This document shows, piece after piece, positions 25,449-34,302 of a stretch of DNA of 37,605 bases. The notes under the pieces were generated by a model. The model had not been told where the DNA came from and ran no database searches. It worked only from the letters and a program-made list of their open reading frames with translations. Position 1 is the stretch's first letter. Each line of letters starts with the position of its first letter. The position numbers and the translations under genes were made by a program. The stretch lies in NCBI GenBank assembly GCA_028683355.1, contig JAQUIZ010000010.1, positions 1-37,605 of the forward strand. Reading direction: 5' to 3'. The DNA comes from Fermentimonas sp. (GTDB lineage: Bacteria > Bacteroidota > Bacteroidia > Bacteroidales > Dysgonomonadaceae).

Positions 25449-26831
25449 ATGACATTAATAAAATCTATATCCGGCATTAGAGGCACTATTGGTGGATATC
25501 CGGGAGATAACCTGACACCTCTTGACATTGTTAAGTTCACTGCTTCATTTGCTTCATTTATCAAAGAGACTTCCCAACTCGGGAAGCCCTTAATAGTAGT
25601 TGGCCGTGACGCCCGCATCTCAGGCGAAATGGTGCATCGTATAATAACAGGAACATTAATCGGCATGGGTTGCGATGTTACTGATATTGGGATGGCTACA
25701 ACACCTACTACTGAGATTGCAGTAATTAAGGAAAAAGCAGCAGGTGGTATAATAATAACAGCCAGCCATAACCCGAAACAATGGAATGCTTTAAAACTGT
25801 TAAACGGAGCAGGTGAATTCCTTAGTGCTGAAGATGGAGAAAAGATACTGACTTATGCCGAAAAGGGAGATTTCTCTTTTGCAGAGGTAGACAATCTGGG
25901 TAAGATTACTCAAAAACAGTACCTTCATGAGCATATACAAAGTATATTATCACTCGAACTTGTAGATACCAAAGCAATCAAAGATGCAAATTTTCGTGTC
26001 GCACTTGACAGCGTCAACTCAGTAGGCGGAATTGCAATTCCGGAATTACTATACGCACTTGGCGTAAAAGAAATCTTTAAATTGCACTGTGCACCACATG
26101 GCAATTTCTCTCATAATCCAGAGCCACTGCCTGAGAATCTTACAGAACTGGCTTCACTTACACGCAACTCCACAGCTGACGTAGGTTTTGCTGTTGATCC
26201 CGATGTGGACAGATTAGCGATTTATTGTGAAAATGGAGAACCTTTCGGAGAAGAGTATACTCTGGTATCTGTTTCAGATTATGTTTTACAAAACACTCCC
26301 GGTAATACTGTTTCAAACTTAAGCTCATCAAGAGCTCTCAGAGATGTGACAGCTCAAAGGGGAGGCAATTACTACGCTGCTGCTGTAGGTGAGGTAAATG
26401 TTGTAGCTAAAATGAAGGAGGTAGATGCTGTAATAGGTGGTGAAGGTAACGGTGGAATAATTTACCCTGCTTCTCATTACGGCCGTGACGCACTGGTTGG
26501 TATAGCTCTGTTTCTCACACAACTTGCGAAGTCAGGAAAGAAACCATCCGAGTTGAGAAAAAAATACCCTCCTTACTTTATGTCAAAGCAGAAGGTAGAG
26601 CTGACAAAAGAAATAAATGTTGATAATATTCTGGAAAAAATAAAAGATAAGTTCAGTAATGAAAAAGTTGCCGATATCGATGGTGTGAAAATTGATTTCC
26701 CTGATAAATGGGTACATCTGAGAAAATCTAACACAGAACCGATTATACGTATTTATTCGGAAGCCGGATCTGAGGAAGAAGCAAAAAATATTGGAGAGCA
26801 GATTATCAACCTGATAAGGGAGCTTGCTTAA
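25449..26831 (+). CDS. glmM: Phosphoglucosamine mutase (GlmM-like alpha-D-phosphohexomutase)
   Basis: The 460-residue enzyme converts glucosamine 6-phosphate to glucosamine 1-phosphate for UDP-GlcNAc, which feeds peptidoglycan and lipid A. It shows the GIRGTIGG start, the phosphoserine loop TASHNPKQWNALK with S106, the metal loop DPDVDRL, the sugar loop GEGNGG and the phosphate loop RKSNTEPIIRIYSEA. A general phosphohexomutase role cannot be ruled out by motifs alone, but length and GEGNGG fit GlmM. Confidence 0.9.
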   Translation: MTLIKSISGIRGTIGGYPGDNLTPLDIVKFTASFASFIKETSQLGKPLIVVGRDARISGEMVHRIITGTLIGMGCDVTDIGMATTPTTEIAVIKEKAAGGIIITASHNPKQWNALKLLNGAGEFLSAEDGEKILTYAEKGDFSFAEVDNLGKITQKQYLHEHIQSILSLELVDTKAIKDANFRVALDSVNSVGGIAIPELLYALGVKEIFKLHCAPHGNFSHNPEPLPENLTELASLTRNSTADVGFAVDPDVDRLAIYCENGEPFGEEYTLVSVSDYVLQNTPGNTVSNLSSSRALRDVTAQRGGNYYAAAVGEVNVVAKMKEVDAVIGGEGNGGIIYPASHYGRDALVGIALFLTQLAKSGKKPSELRKKYPPYFMSKQKVELTKEINVDNILEKIKDKFSNEKVADIDGVKIDFPDKWVHLRKSNTEPIIRIYSEAGSEEEAKNIGEQIINLIRELA

Positions 26832-26854
26832 ACTTTAACTCATGTAATAGGCTA

Positions 26855-27685
26855 ATGAAAGACGCATTGATTAGTAGAGATGATATTCGGGGTCTTCATC
26901 CTGTATTTCGTGGAAAATATGGTGACAGTCTCATTGATTTTGGCGTAAAAGTTTCAGCATTGCATGTTCCAAACGAAATTTACAACAGGTCGAAACATCT
27001 GACAGGACACGAATTCTGTAAAGATGTCTTGGATAAGCTGGAAATAAAACGTATATTACGTAATATAGAAGTTCTGGATAACTATAAGGATAAACCTTTT
27101 ATTACGGTATCAAATCATCCTTATGGACATATCGACGGTATAGCAGTCATAGAGACTTTTGCAAGCCGTGTAGATAATTACAGGATGATGGTTAATCATA
27201 TCCTTGGACTTATCGACACTATGTCAGAAAATTTTATCACTGTAAATCCTCTTAAGAATGAGGAGAAGAACAAAGTTACATTTGCCGGAATAAGAGAGAG
27301 TATAGCTCAGATTCAGAAAAACAATCCTATGGGATTTTTTCCTTCAGGAGCTATTTCCAACCTTTACTTTAAAAACGGAAGGTTTGTAATAGAAGATCGT
27401 GACTGGCAACCGGCCGTACTCAAGATCATTCAAAAAGCAGAAATACCGGTAATCCCTGTTCACATCTCCGGACGAAACAGTATGTCATTTTACCTGTCAA
27501 GAATGTTTGGCTGGAAATTCCGTAATTTGAGACTTTGTCACGAGCTGTATAATAAAAAAGGAAAAGAGATGGTAATTACTTTAGGTGAGCCAATCATGCC
27601 GGATACTATAAAACAGCTTAATGGTGATACGGTTGAACTGGGTAAATTTCTTAAAGAAAAGACCTATTCATTAGGAGTAAAATAA
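26855..27685 (+). CDS. PlsC-like acyltransferase
   Basis: The 276-residue protein matches the lysophospholipid/hemolysin-type acyltransferases. The motif SNHPYGHIDG (H88, D94) resembles the NHP-GG-DG variant with five residues between His and Asp. GFFPSGAIS (about residues 165-173) is the second block, and IPVIPVHISGRNS the fourth. It lies 23 bases after glmM and 17 before the sigma-54 activator. It could act in phospholipid, ornithine or amino-lipid synthesis; the acceptor is not clear. Confidence 0.85.
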   Translation: MKDALISRDDIRGLHPVFRGKYGDSLIDFGVKVSALHVPNEIYNRSKHLTGHEFCKDVLDKLEIKRILRNIEVLDNYKDKPFITVSNHPYGHIDGIAVIETFASRVDNYRMMVNHILGLIDTMSENFITVNPLKNEEKNKVTFAGIRESIAQIQKNNPMGFFPSGAISNLYFKNGRFVIEDRDWQPAVLKIIQKAEIPVIPVHISGRNSMSFYLSRMFGWKFRNLRLCHELYNKKGKEMVITLGEPIMPDTIKQLNGDTVELGKFLKEKTYSLGVK

Positions 27686-27702
27686 AAAACATTCACGCAC
27701 TT

Positions 27703-28929
27703 ATGGCGAAGCAATCAATACAACAGATTAAGCAACGATTCGAAATTATTGGCACGTCACCTGAACTGGACCGTGCAATAGATGTGGCATTACAGGTAGC
27801 ACCTACCGACCTTTCTGTTCTTATTACAGGTGAGAGTGGAGTAGGAAAAGAGAACTTCCCTCAAATAGTGCATCAGTTCAGTAAACGTAAGCATGGTCCT
27901 TATTTTGCTATTAATTGTGGCTCTATACCCGAAGGCACAATTGACTCTGAACTGTTTGGACATGAAAAAGGCTCATTTACCGGTGCAACAGGCACTCGTA
28001 AAGGCTATTTTGAAGTAGCTGATGGCGGAACCCTTTTTCTGGATGAGGTCGGTGAATTGCCCATGTCAACACAGGCACGCCTGCTAAGGGTTCTTGAAAG
28101 TGGTGAATTTATAAAAGTAGGGTCTTCAAAAGTAGAAAAAAGTGATGTTCGTGTAGTAGCAGCAACTAATCTTAATCTTGTTAAAGCTGTTGAAAAGGGC
28201 AGATTTCGTGAAGATCTTTACTTCAGACTTAATACTGTCCCTGTACGAATCCCGCCACTTCGTGACCGTAAAGAAGACATTCCGTTATTATTCAGGAAAT
28301 TTGCAGGAGATTGCGCTGAAAAATATATGATGCCCTCGATAACTTTAACAGAGGATGCTACAGAAAAACTAAAAAACTACAGGTGGCCGGGCAATGTGCG
28401 TCAACTGAAAAATATCACTGAGCAGATCTCAATAATTGAGAAGGAACGCATTATAACTTCTGATATACTTCAAAAATATCTGCCTTATAATGAGGTGGGA
28501 ATGCTTCCGGTGTCTTTATCGAAGATTCAGGAAAATGAGCACAAATCATTTGCAAACGAGCGTGAGATACTTTATCAGGTACTGTTTGACATGAAAAAAG
28601 ACATATCAGATCTTAAGCAAGTTGTAAACAGTATTGTAGAAGAAAGCGGACAACACAATCCTACAATAATCCCAAGTGACAGGACAAGAGTGGCAGTGCC
28701 GGTAAAATTTGAGCCTTACACAGAAAACATTTCGATCAGCGAGACTGAGAGAAATGACATACAGGAGGCAACAGAGTACGAAGAGAGTGCACTCTCTATC
28801 AGTGAAGTGGAAAAAGATATGATTGCCAAAGCTCTGGAACGTCATAACGGGAAAAGAAAACTTGCAGCCAAGGACCTGGGAATTTCAGAACGTACTCTTT
28901 ATAGAAAAATAAAAGAATACGATTTATAA
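27703..28929 (+). CDS. Sigma-54-dependent activator without receiver domain
   Basis: The 408-residue protein begins almost directly with the AAA+ domain: Walker A GESGVGKE at 43-50, the sigma-54 contact loop GSFTGA at 90-95 (Ser for the usual Ala), Walker B TLFLDEVGE (D114-E115), and the PPLRDRKEDIP and RWPGNVRQLKN motifs. A long linker (about 255-355) leads to a C-terminal Fis-type helix-turn-helix (about 365-408, NGKRKLAAKDLGISERTLYRKIKEY). With no receiver or other sensory N-terminus, the signal is unknown. It stands 14 bases before lptE, so it may control envelope genes (inference). Confidence 0.93.
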   Translation: MAKQSIQQIKQRFEIIGTSPELDRAIDVALQVAPTDLSVLITGESGVGKENFPQIVHQFSKRKHGPYFAINCGSIPEGTIDSELFGHEKGSFTGATGTRKGYFEVADGGTLFLDEVGELPMSTQARLLRVLESGEFIKVGSSKVEKSDVRVVAATNLNLVKAVEKGRFREDLYFRLNTVPVRIPPLRDRKEDIPLLFRKFAGDCAEKYMMPSITLTEDATEKLKNYRWPGNVRQLKNITEQISIIEKERIITSDILQKYLPYNEVGMLPVSLSKIQENEHKSFANEREILYQVLFDMKKDISDLKQVVNSIVEESGQHNPTIIPSDRTRVAVPVKFEPYTENISISETERNDIQEATEYEESALSISEVEKDMIAKALERHNGKRKLAAKDLGISERTLYRKIKEYDL

Positions 28930-28943
28930 TAAAATCACTACTG

Positions 28944-29453
28944 ATGAAAGGTATAAAATATATTTCCCTGATTTTGCTGATCTTTTTTGCAAGCTCCTGC
29001 CGCATATCATACTCTTTCAGAACGGCCTCCATTGACTATGAGCTTACTAAATCACTGGCTATTGGACATTTTGTAAATCAGGCACCACTTGTGTATCCGC
29101 CACTTGAACAAAGATTCAATGAATCAATGGCAGATATGTTTACACGTAATACACGGCTGCAGCTGGTTGACCAGAATGGCGATATGGAAATTGAAGGTGA
29201 GATTGTAGGGTATCAGCTAACTCCTCTGGCAGTTCAGGAAGATGCATTTGCTTCGGAAACAAGATTAACGATGACTGTAAGAATGCGTTTCCGCAATAAT
29301 AAGACTAATGACCCGGATATAGAAGAGACAATATCCGCAAACCGTACATTCTCAAGTAACACTGTTTTCGACACTGTTCAGGATCAGCTGATCAATGAAC
29401 TGATAGATGAAATTGTGGATCAGATATTCAACGCTACCATGTCAAACTGGTAA
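28944..29453 (+). CDS. lptE: LptE-like lipoprotein (LPS assembly)
   Basis: The 169-residue product has a lipoprotein signal with FFASSC (Cys19) and the Bacteroidetes LptE pattern: YSFRTASI, a LAIGHF strand, RFNESMADMFTRNTRLQLV, and a GEIVGYQLTP strand, ending in a helix DQLINELIDEIVDQIF. LptE plugs the LptD barrel and helps insert LPS at the outer membrane. It lies between the sigma-54 activator and the next gene, which starts 5 bases after it. Confidence 0.87.
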   Translation: MKGIKYISLILLIFFASSCRISYSFRTASIDYELTKSLAIGHFVNQAPLVYPPLEQRFNESMADMFTRNTRLQLVDQNGDMEIEGEIVGYQLTPLAVQEDAFASETRLTMTVRMRFRNNKTNDPDIEETISANRTFSSNTVFDTVQDQLINELIDEIVDQIFNATMSNW

Positions 29454-29458
29454 ATAAT

Positions 29459-30211
29459 ATGGAAAAAGAAAATCTATACCGGCTGATAGAGGGCGAATCC
29501 ATGGAAAACATTTCAATTGACAAATTGAAAAGTGTTGTGGATGAGTATCCATACTTCCAGTCTGCAAGACTTCTTTACACGAAAAAACTACAGTTGTCGG
29601 ACAATGAACAGTATGGAGAAGAGCTGTCCAAAACGGCTATTTTGTGTGCTGACAGAAGAAAGTTGTTTTATATGATCTATCCCGATGATTATGAAAAGTT
29701 GCTTTACATGCCGGGAAGAAATCAGTCGGATGAGATTGACAGAACTGAAGCTTTACTGGACTCATACTTCAACTCATTTGGAAAAGAAGATGTTAATGAA
29801 TCACCCATTGATAGCGCAGAGTTGAATTATGCAACAACAGACTACTTCAGCTATCTTGAATCATTAGGGGATAAATCCGGCACAGAGTCAGATCATGAAC
29901 CTTTTCAACATCAAGATATTATAGATGCTTTCATAAATAAAAACGAATCAGATACAATACAAATACGCCCTTTTAATGAAAACAGGGGCAGCAATAAGAA
30001 AAAAGTAACTGATGAAATTGAAAATGTTGATGAGGGGAACGAATTTCTTACTGAAACACTTGCCAAGATTTATATCAAGCAAAAGAAATATGAGCAGGCG
30101 CTTACAATTATTAAGCGATTAAGTTTGACTTTTCCGAAAAAAAGTAGTTACTTTGCGGACCAAATTCGTTTCCTGGAGTATTTGATTATAAACGAAAAAA
30201 CAAATAAATAG
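29459..30211 (+). CDS. TPR-like protein of unknown function
   Basis: The 250-residue protein has no signal peptide. The N-terminal part (EKENLYRLIEGESMENISIDKLKSVVDEYPYFQSARLLY) is a pattern I associate with the hypothetical gene between lptE and secG in Bacteroidetes. The middle is acidic and low in order. The end (LAKIYIKQKKYEQALTIIKRLSLTFPKKSSYFADQI) is a clear tetratricopeptide-like helix pair. It may be a scaffold protein; no more specific role can be seen. Gaps of 5 bases on both sides suggest translational coupling with lptE and secG. Confidence 0.75.
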   Translation: MEKENLYRLIEGESMENISIDKLKSVVDEYPYFQSARLLYTKKLQLSDNEQYGEELSKTAILCADRRKLFYMIYPDDYEKLLYMPGRNQSDEIDRTEALLDSYFNSFGKEDVNESPIDSAELNYATTDYFSYLESLGDKSGTESDHEPFQHQDIIDAFINKNESDTIQIRPFNENRGSNKKKVTDEIENVDEGNEFLTETLAKIYIKQKKYEQALTIIKRLSLTFPKKSSYFADQIRFLEYLIINEKTNK

Positions 30212-30216
30212 TAATT

Positions 30217-30585
30217 ATGTATATTTTTATCACCATTCTGATATTGCTAGCTTCGATACTGATGATTTTTGCCGTATTAGTTCAAAAATCAAAGGGTGGT
30301 GGTTTAGCAAGCGGCTTTTCCTCATCCAACCAGATTATGGGAGTAAGAAAGACAACAGATTTTCTTGAGAAATTCACCTGGTCTTTAGCCGCTATTATGA
30401 TCTTGCTAAGCATCCTGACAGCTAAATACACAGCTTCAAGTTCAGCTCTGCCTCAGTCACAGATTGAAGTTCAGCAGCCTGCACCGCTTAGCCCTTCAAC
30501 TGCACCTGATGTTACACCTGTAACACCTTTTCCTTCGCAGCAAGCTCCTACAGAAACGCCAACAGAAACTCCCCCCACAGAGTAA
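30217..30585 (+). CDS. secG: Preprotein translocase subunit SecG
   Basis: The 122-residue protein has the SecG pattern: TM1 about 3-22, the KSKGGGLASGFSSSNQIMGVRKTTDFLEK loop, and TM2 about 50-70. The tail from 77 on is rich in Pro, Thr and Gln, as in other Bacteroidetes SecG. It stabilises SecYE during protein export and starts 5 bases after the TPR-like gene. Confidence 0.93.
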   Translation: MYIFITILILLASILMIFAVLVQKSKGGGLASGFSSSNQIMGVRKTTDFLEKFTWSLAAIMILLSILTAKYTASSSALPQSQIEVQQPAPLSPSTAPDVTPVTPFPSQQAPTETPTETPPTE

Positions 30586-30591
30586 GTAATT

Positions 30592-30606
30592 GCTGATACA
30601 ATCAGC
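30592..30606. other. Short hairpin after secG
   Basis: GCTGAT (30592-30597) and ATCAGC (30601-30606) form a 6-bp stem with an ACA triloop, 7 bases after the secG stop codon. There is no T tract, so it is more likely an RNA-stability or regulator site than a terminator. Confidence 0.35.
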
Positions 30607-30659
30607 CTACAAGAGTTTCTGTTAACTGAACCAGTCCCTGTGGACCAAAATATGATAAA

Positions 30660-31235
30660 ATGAAAAAGTGGTTAGTATATCTGCTTTTACTTTTACCTGT
30701 TTTTGCAAATGCACAGGGATTCCGAGATGTATATACACGCCCGGAAAGCACGACATTAACAGACAATAACGAGGATTATCAGAAGATATTCGACAAAAGC
30801 AAACTGCGTTTTGGTGCAAGCTTAGGACTCTCATTGAGCCGAAACTACACCCACCTTGGATTAGGTCCGCAAATTGGCTATCAGTTCAATAAGTATTTTA
30901 TGGCCGGAACAGGCATAAAATATTACTACTCAAGGGCAGAACTTTCAAATTATGAAAACAAAGACAATCTGCTTGGTATAAACATCTTTGGTTATACATA
31001 TCCATTACGTTTTATTACAATCTTTACTCAGCCTGAATTAAATTACATCTGGTCGAAATTGACCTATAAATCTACAGGAGAAATTATTACCTCTAATGGT
31101 TTTGTACCCTCACTTATTGTAGGTGCAGGTTTCAGATTAGGCTACACACATATAACACTTAATTACGATCTGGTTCAGCGAGCCGACTCACCCCACCCTG
31201 ACGGATTTTACATTGGTGTATCTGCATTCTTTTAA
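30660..31235 (+). CDS. Putative outer-membrane beta-barrel protein
   Basis: The 191-residue product has a signal peptide (MKKWLVYLLLLLPVFANAQG) and a mature part built of alternating beta strands with many aromatic residues: RFGASLGLSLSRNYTHLGLGPQIGYQFNKYFMAGTGIKYYYS and so on, ending in GFYIGVSAFF, where the terminal Phe is the usual barrel signal. This suggests a small barrel of about 8 strands. The function is unknown. Its stop codon overlaps the stop of the DUF721 gene by 3 bases on the opposite strand (4 bases of the two genes in total). Confidence 0.8.
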   Translation: MKKWLVYLLLLLPVFANAQGFRDVYTRPESTTLTDNNEDYQKIFDKSKLRFGASLGLSLSRNYTHLGLGPQIGYQFNKYFMAGTGIKYYYSRAELSNYENKDNLLGINIFGYTYPLRFITIFTQPELNYIWSKLTYKSTGEIITSNGFVPSLIVGAGFRLGYTHITLNYDLVQRADSPHPDGFYIGVSAFF

Positions 31236-31540
31236 CGCAGTACAATATCCTTTACCACAGGTGCATCAGCATATTCGTTTATCTTCTTAATCAGTCCTTC
31301 TTTATTCATCAGAAGTTCAGCACGCAAAACTGCTGACGACAGCTGTACGTACAATATATTTCTTCGATAATAAACATTTCTGGTATATTTTGACACACCC
31401 TCACCAAGAACCTCATGCCATCCATTTACAGCACGATACTCCGCCAGCTTCATCTTGAGACCGCTGTTGACATTAAAGAAGTCAGACATTGCCTTGGAAA
31501 AAGGTTGACTATTTTTTTTCTGCATAATATTAATCTTCAA
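31232..31540 (-). CDS. DUF721 family protein (DciA-like)
   Basis: The 102-residue (or 97, if it starts at the Met at 31525) protein has the DUF721 pattern: NSGLKMKLAEYRAVNGWHEVLGEGVSKYT, YYRRNILYVQLSSAVLRAELLMNKEGLIKKINEY and a short basic end. The family includes DciA, the ancestral loader of the DnaB replicative helicase. It lies just after recF on the same strand, as often in Bacteroidetes. A role in replication is likely but not shown here. Confidence 0.82.
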   Translation of the reverse strand: MKINIMQKKNSQPFSKAMSDFFNVNSGLKMKLAEYRAVNGWHEVLGEGVSKYTRNVYYRRNILYVQLSSAVLRAELLMNKEGLIKKINEYADAPVVKDIVLR

Positions 31541-31592
31541 TTCTTCTGATAATTAAATCAGATTAATTCTACTGATAATCAAATCAGATTTA
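31541..31592. repeat. 26-bp imperfect tandem duplication at the recF 3' end
   Basis: 31541-31566 and 31567-31592 match at 23 of 26 bases; the shared core is CTGATAAT-AAATCAGATT with T or C at the gap. The second copy includes the recF stop codon. Each copy holds a short inverted repeat (CTGAT...ATCAG). The duplication fills most of the gap between recF and the DUF721 gene. Confidence 0.85.
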
Positions 31593-32679
31593 TCTCGCCA
31601 TCAATAACAGAATAAAGGTGGGAATCATTATTAAGTCTCTCAAGAATTCTGTCAAGAGACTCCCTGTTAGTATCAGATAAAAAGATCTGTCCAAACTCTG
31701 GCCCTGATACAAGTTTCACTATCTCCTCGACCCTTTGAGAGTCGAGTCTGTCGAAGATATCATCAAGCACTAGTATGGGTGTAGTATCTCCGGTATCGAG
31801 AAGATATTTAAACTGTGCCAGTTTAAGAGAAACGAAAAATGTTTTATTCTGTCCCTGAGAACCAACTTTCTTAACCGGAAATCCGTCAAGCAGCATCTCA
31901 AGCTCATCGCGGTGAATTCCTGTTGTAGTGTGACCAATAGCTATATCCCGCTGACGGTTACCACTGATTCTACTCCTGAAATCACCCTCGTTTAATTGAG
32001 AAATATAATCAAATGATACTGTTTCTGCGGATCGACTTATACGTGTATAGAAATCATTAAATATTGGAGTTAGCTTCTGAATAAACTCAGCTCGTTTTCT
32101 ATGTATAAGCACCCCGCTTTCAGTCATCTGATCTTCCCATAGCTCAAGCAGAGTATTGTCAATTTGCTCCTCATCAAATTTAAGGAGTGCATTTCTTTGC
32201 TGCAATGCCTTATTATATGTCACCAATGCACGCAGGTACTCCTTATCAAACTGAGAAATGGCTATATCCATAAACCTCCGCCTGCCCTCACTTGCACCTG
32301 TTATAAGCTCACTGTCTGCAGGAGATATCATAACTAAGGGTATAAGTCCTATATGATCCGATAAGCGCTCATACTCCTTCTTATTCCTCTTAAACTGTTT
32401 CTTCTGACGTCTGCGTATACCACTGTAAATCTCCTCACGTGAAGAATCCTCAGAAACATATTTCCCCTGCAACATGCAAAAATCTGAATCATGCTTTATA
32501 ATCTGAGAATCGACAGGGTTAGTATAGCTTTTGCAAAACGACAAATAGTAAACGGCATCAAGCAGGTTTGTTTTTCCCATCCCGTTGTTGCCTATAAAAC
32601 AGTTTATTTTTGGAGAAAGGCTAAGCTCAGCCTGAGTAATATTTTTGTAATTTATTATTGACAGTTCAGTTAAAATCAT
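31579..32679 (-). CDS. recF: DNA replication/repair protein RecF
   Basis: The 366-residue SMC-like ATPase loads RecA on gapped DNA. Walker A FIGNNGMGKTNLL lies at about 29-41, the RecF signature ASEGRRRFMDIAISQFD follows, and the C-terminal Walker B is VLDDIFDRLD. I chose the ATG at 32679 (MILTELSIINYKN); the longer reading to 32703 would overlap cdaA and adds nothing seen in the family. It starts 10 bases after the cdaA stop. Confidence 0.96.
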   Translation of the reverse strand: MILTELSIINYKNITQAELSLSPKINCFIGNNGMGKTNLLDAVYYLSFCKSYTNPVDSQIIKHDSDFCMLQGKYVSEDSSREEIYSGIRRRQKKQFKRNKKEYERLSDHIGLIPLVMISPADSELITGASEGRRRFMDIAISQFDKEYLRALVTYNKALQQRNALLKFDEEQIDNTLLELWEDQMTESGVLIHRKRAEFIQKLTPIFNDFYTRISRSAETVSFDYISQLNEGDFRSRISGNRQRDIAIGHTTTGIHRDELEMLLDGFPVKKVGSQGQNKTFFVSLKLAQFKYLLDTGDTTPILVLDDIFDRLDSQRVEEIVKLVSGPEFGQIFLSDTNRESLDRILERLNNDSHLYSVIDGEINLI

Positions 32680-32689
32680 CTGGTTATCT

Positions 32690-33454
32690 TTATTCCTCAG
32701 CAATTAAAAGACGCTGTAAATCTTCAGGTGAAATATTAAGCTTCAAACGTCCCTGAGAAGCAAATGATATTCTGCCTCTCTCTTCAGATACAATAATCAC
32801 CTTCGCATCAGTTTCCTGTGATATTCCTAATCCGGCCCTGTGCCGAAGTCCCAAATGATTAGGAATATTAGGATTTTGAGATATAGGTAAAATACAGCCT
32901 GCAGCTTTAATTTTCTTTCCCACGATAATCATGGCACCATCGTGAAGAGGGCTGTTCTTAAAAAAAATATTTTCGATCAAACGCGAAGAAATGTCGGCAT
33001 TCACGATTTCACCGGTTTGCTCATACAACCCCATATGAATATCACCCTGCACGGCAATAAGTGCTCCTGTATTTGTTTTGGATAGATTCATACAAGCAAG
33101 AACAATTGCTGTTAAGTGCGACTGATCCTTTTTCTCCCTTTCGCTTGGGAATATCAGTTTCGTGATATAGTTCCATCGTTTCTTTGAGCCAAGCGACATT
33201 AAAAATCGTCTGATCTCATCCTGAAAAAGAATTACCAGCAGGAATAAACCGACACTCACAAACTGGTCAAGAATTGAACCAAGCAGCACCATATTAAACA
33301 CACGGGATACCAGGATCCAAATAACCATGAATACCAGTATACCTATAAACAGCGGCCTAAGTCCTGAAATCTTTACTAGCCTGAAAAGATAAAACAGCAG
33401 TAAAGCTACCAGAACAACATCAATAAAATCCTTTATTCCAAAATGAGCAAACAT
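32690..33454 (-). CDS. cdaA: Diadenylate cyclase CdaA (c-di-AMP synthase)
   Basis: The 254-residue protein has three hydrophobic segments (about 12-27, 33-50 and 58-77) followed by a DAC domain with the catalytic motifs DGA (D172-A174) and RHR (R204-R206). It makes c-di-AMP from two ATP at the membrane; c-di-AMP controls potassium, osmotic balance and cell wall. The folP-cdaA order (5-base gap) is typical of Bacteroidetes. No CdaR or c-di-AMP receptor is seen next to it. Confidence 0.95.
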   Translation of the reverse strand: MFAHFGIKDFIDVVLVALLLFYLFRLVKISGLRPLFIGILVFMVIWILVSRVFNMVLLGSILDQFVSVGLFLLVILFQDEIRRFLMSLGSKKRWNYITKLIFPSEREKKDQSHLTAIVLACMNLSKTNTGALIAVQGDIHMGLYEQTGEIVNADISSRLIENIFFKNSPLHDGAMIIVGKKIKAAGCILPISQNPNIPNHLGLRHRAGLGISQETDAKVIIVSEERGRISFASQGRLKLNISPEDLQRLLIAEE

Positions 33455-33459
33455 ATCTT

Positions 33460-34302
33460 TTATTTATCGTACTCAGCCATCTTACCGATTATTTTAATGC
33501 ACTCCACTGCTTCTTTCACATCGTGAACACGAAGTATGTCAGCTCCAGAGAGCAATGCAACGCTATTCAGCACAGTAGTGCCGTTCAGGCTATTTTCAGG
33601 TGTCGATCCCAGCAGTTTATAAATCATCGATTTCCGGGATATTCCTACAAGGATCGGCTCCTCAAAGATATGAAAATATTTGAGATATGCCATTAGTTCA
33701 TAGTTTTGAGAGAGAGTCTTACTAAACCCGAAACCCGGATCAATTATCACATCATTGACACCTAAAAAATTAAGCTGAGCTTTCTTCTCCGAGAAATAGT
33801 ACAAAATATCCTGAATAAAATCATCATAATCAGTCATACTCTGCATAGTTTGCGGAACACCCCTCATATGCATCAAAATATATGGAACATTTAACTCCCC
33901 CATAACAGGAAACATCCGATCATCAATCTGACCTCCCGACACATCATTAATTATATTCGCTCCAAACTCCTCCACTGACTGCTTTGCAACATCAGCATAG
34001 AAAGTATCAACTGAAATTATTACATCCGGGAACTCACTTCGGATAAGTTTAAGGGCAGGCATCAATCTCTCAGCCTCTTCGGCAGAAGTCAGAAACTCTG
34101 ATGTAGGAGTAGTAGACTGTGCACCAACGTCAATTATTGATCCACCTTCGTCAATAATCTGTCTACACCTGTTTACTATATCAATCTCAGACTGTTTCCT
34201 GCTACCCTGAAAAAAAGAGTCAGGTGTAACATTCAGGATACCCATCACCAGTGGAGTTGTAAGATCAATCAGGGTACCATTTATATTAATTGATTTCTTC
34301 AT
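33460..34302 (-). CDS. folP: Dihydropteroate synthase
   Basis: The 280-residue TIM-barrel enzyme joins p-aminobenzoate to dihydropterin pyrophosphate in folate synthesis and is the sulfonamide target. Core motifs: MGILNVTPDSF (20-30), IINDVSGG, HMRG, DPGFGFSKT, GISRKS and RVHDV. Loop 2, usually STRPG, reads STTPT (63-67), so the loop Arg is missing. The ATG overlaps the nadB stop codon by 4 bases (ATGA), so translation is coupled. Confidence 0.94.
   Translation of the reverse strand: MKKSININGTLIDLTTPLVMGILNVTPDSFFQGSRKQSEIDIVNRCRQIIDEGGSIIDVGAQSTTPTSEFLTSAEEAERLMPALKLIRSEFPDVIISVDTFYADVAKQSVEEFGANIINDVSGGQIDDRMFPVMGELNVPYILMHMRGVPQTMQSMTDYDDFIQDILYYFSEKKAQLNFLGVNDVIIDPGFGFSKTLSQNYELMAYLKYFHIFEEPILVGISRKSMIYKLLGSTPENSLNGTTVLNSVALLSGADILRVHDVKEAVECIKIIGKMAEYDK

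Noticed and set aside
28799..29032. Minus-strand frame opposite the activator/lptE junction
   Set aside because: It is antisense to two well-supported genes and shows no domain.
32680..32703. Eight-residue extension of RecF
   Set aside because: It would overlap the cdaA stop region; RecF normally begins at MILTELSI.
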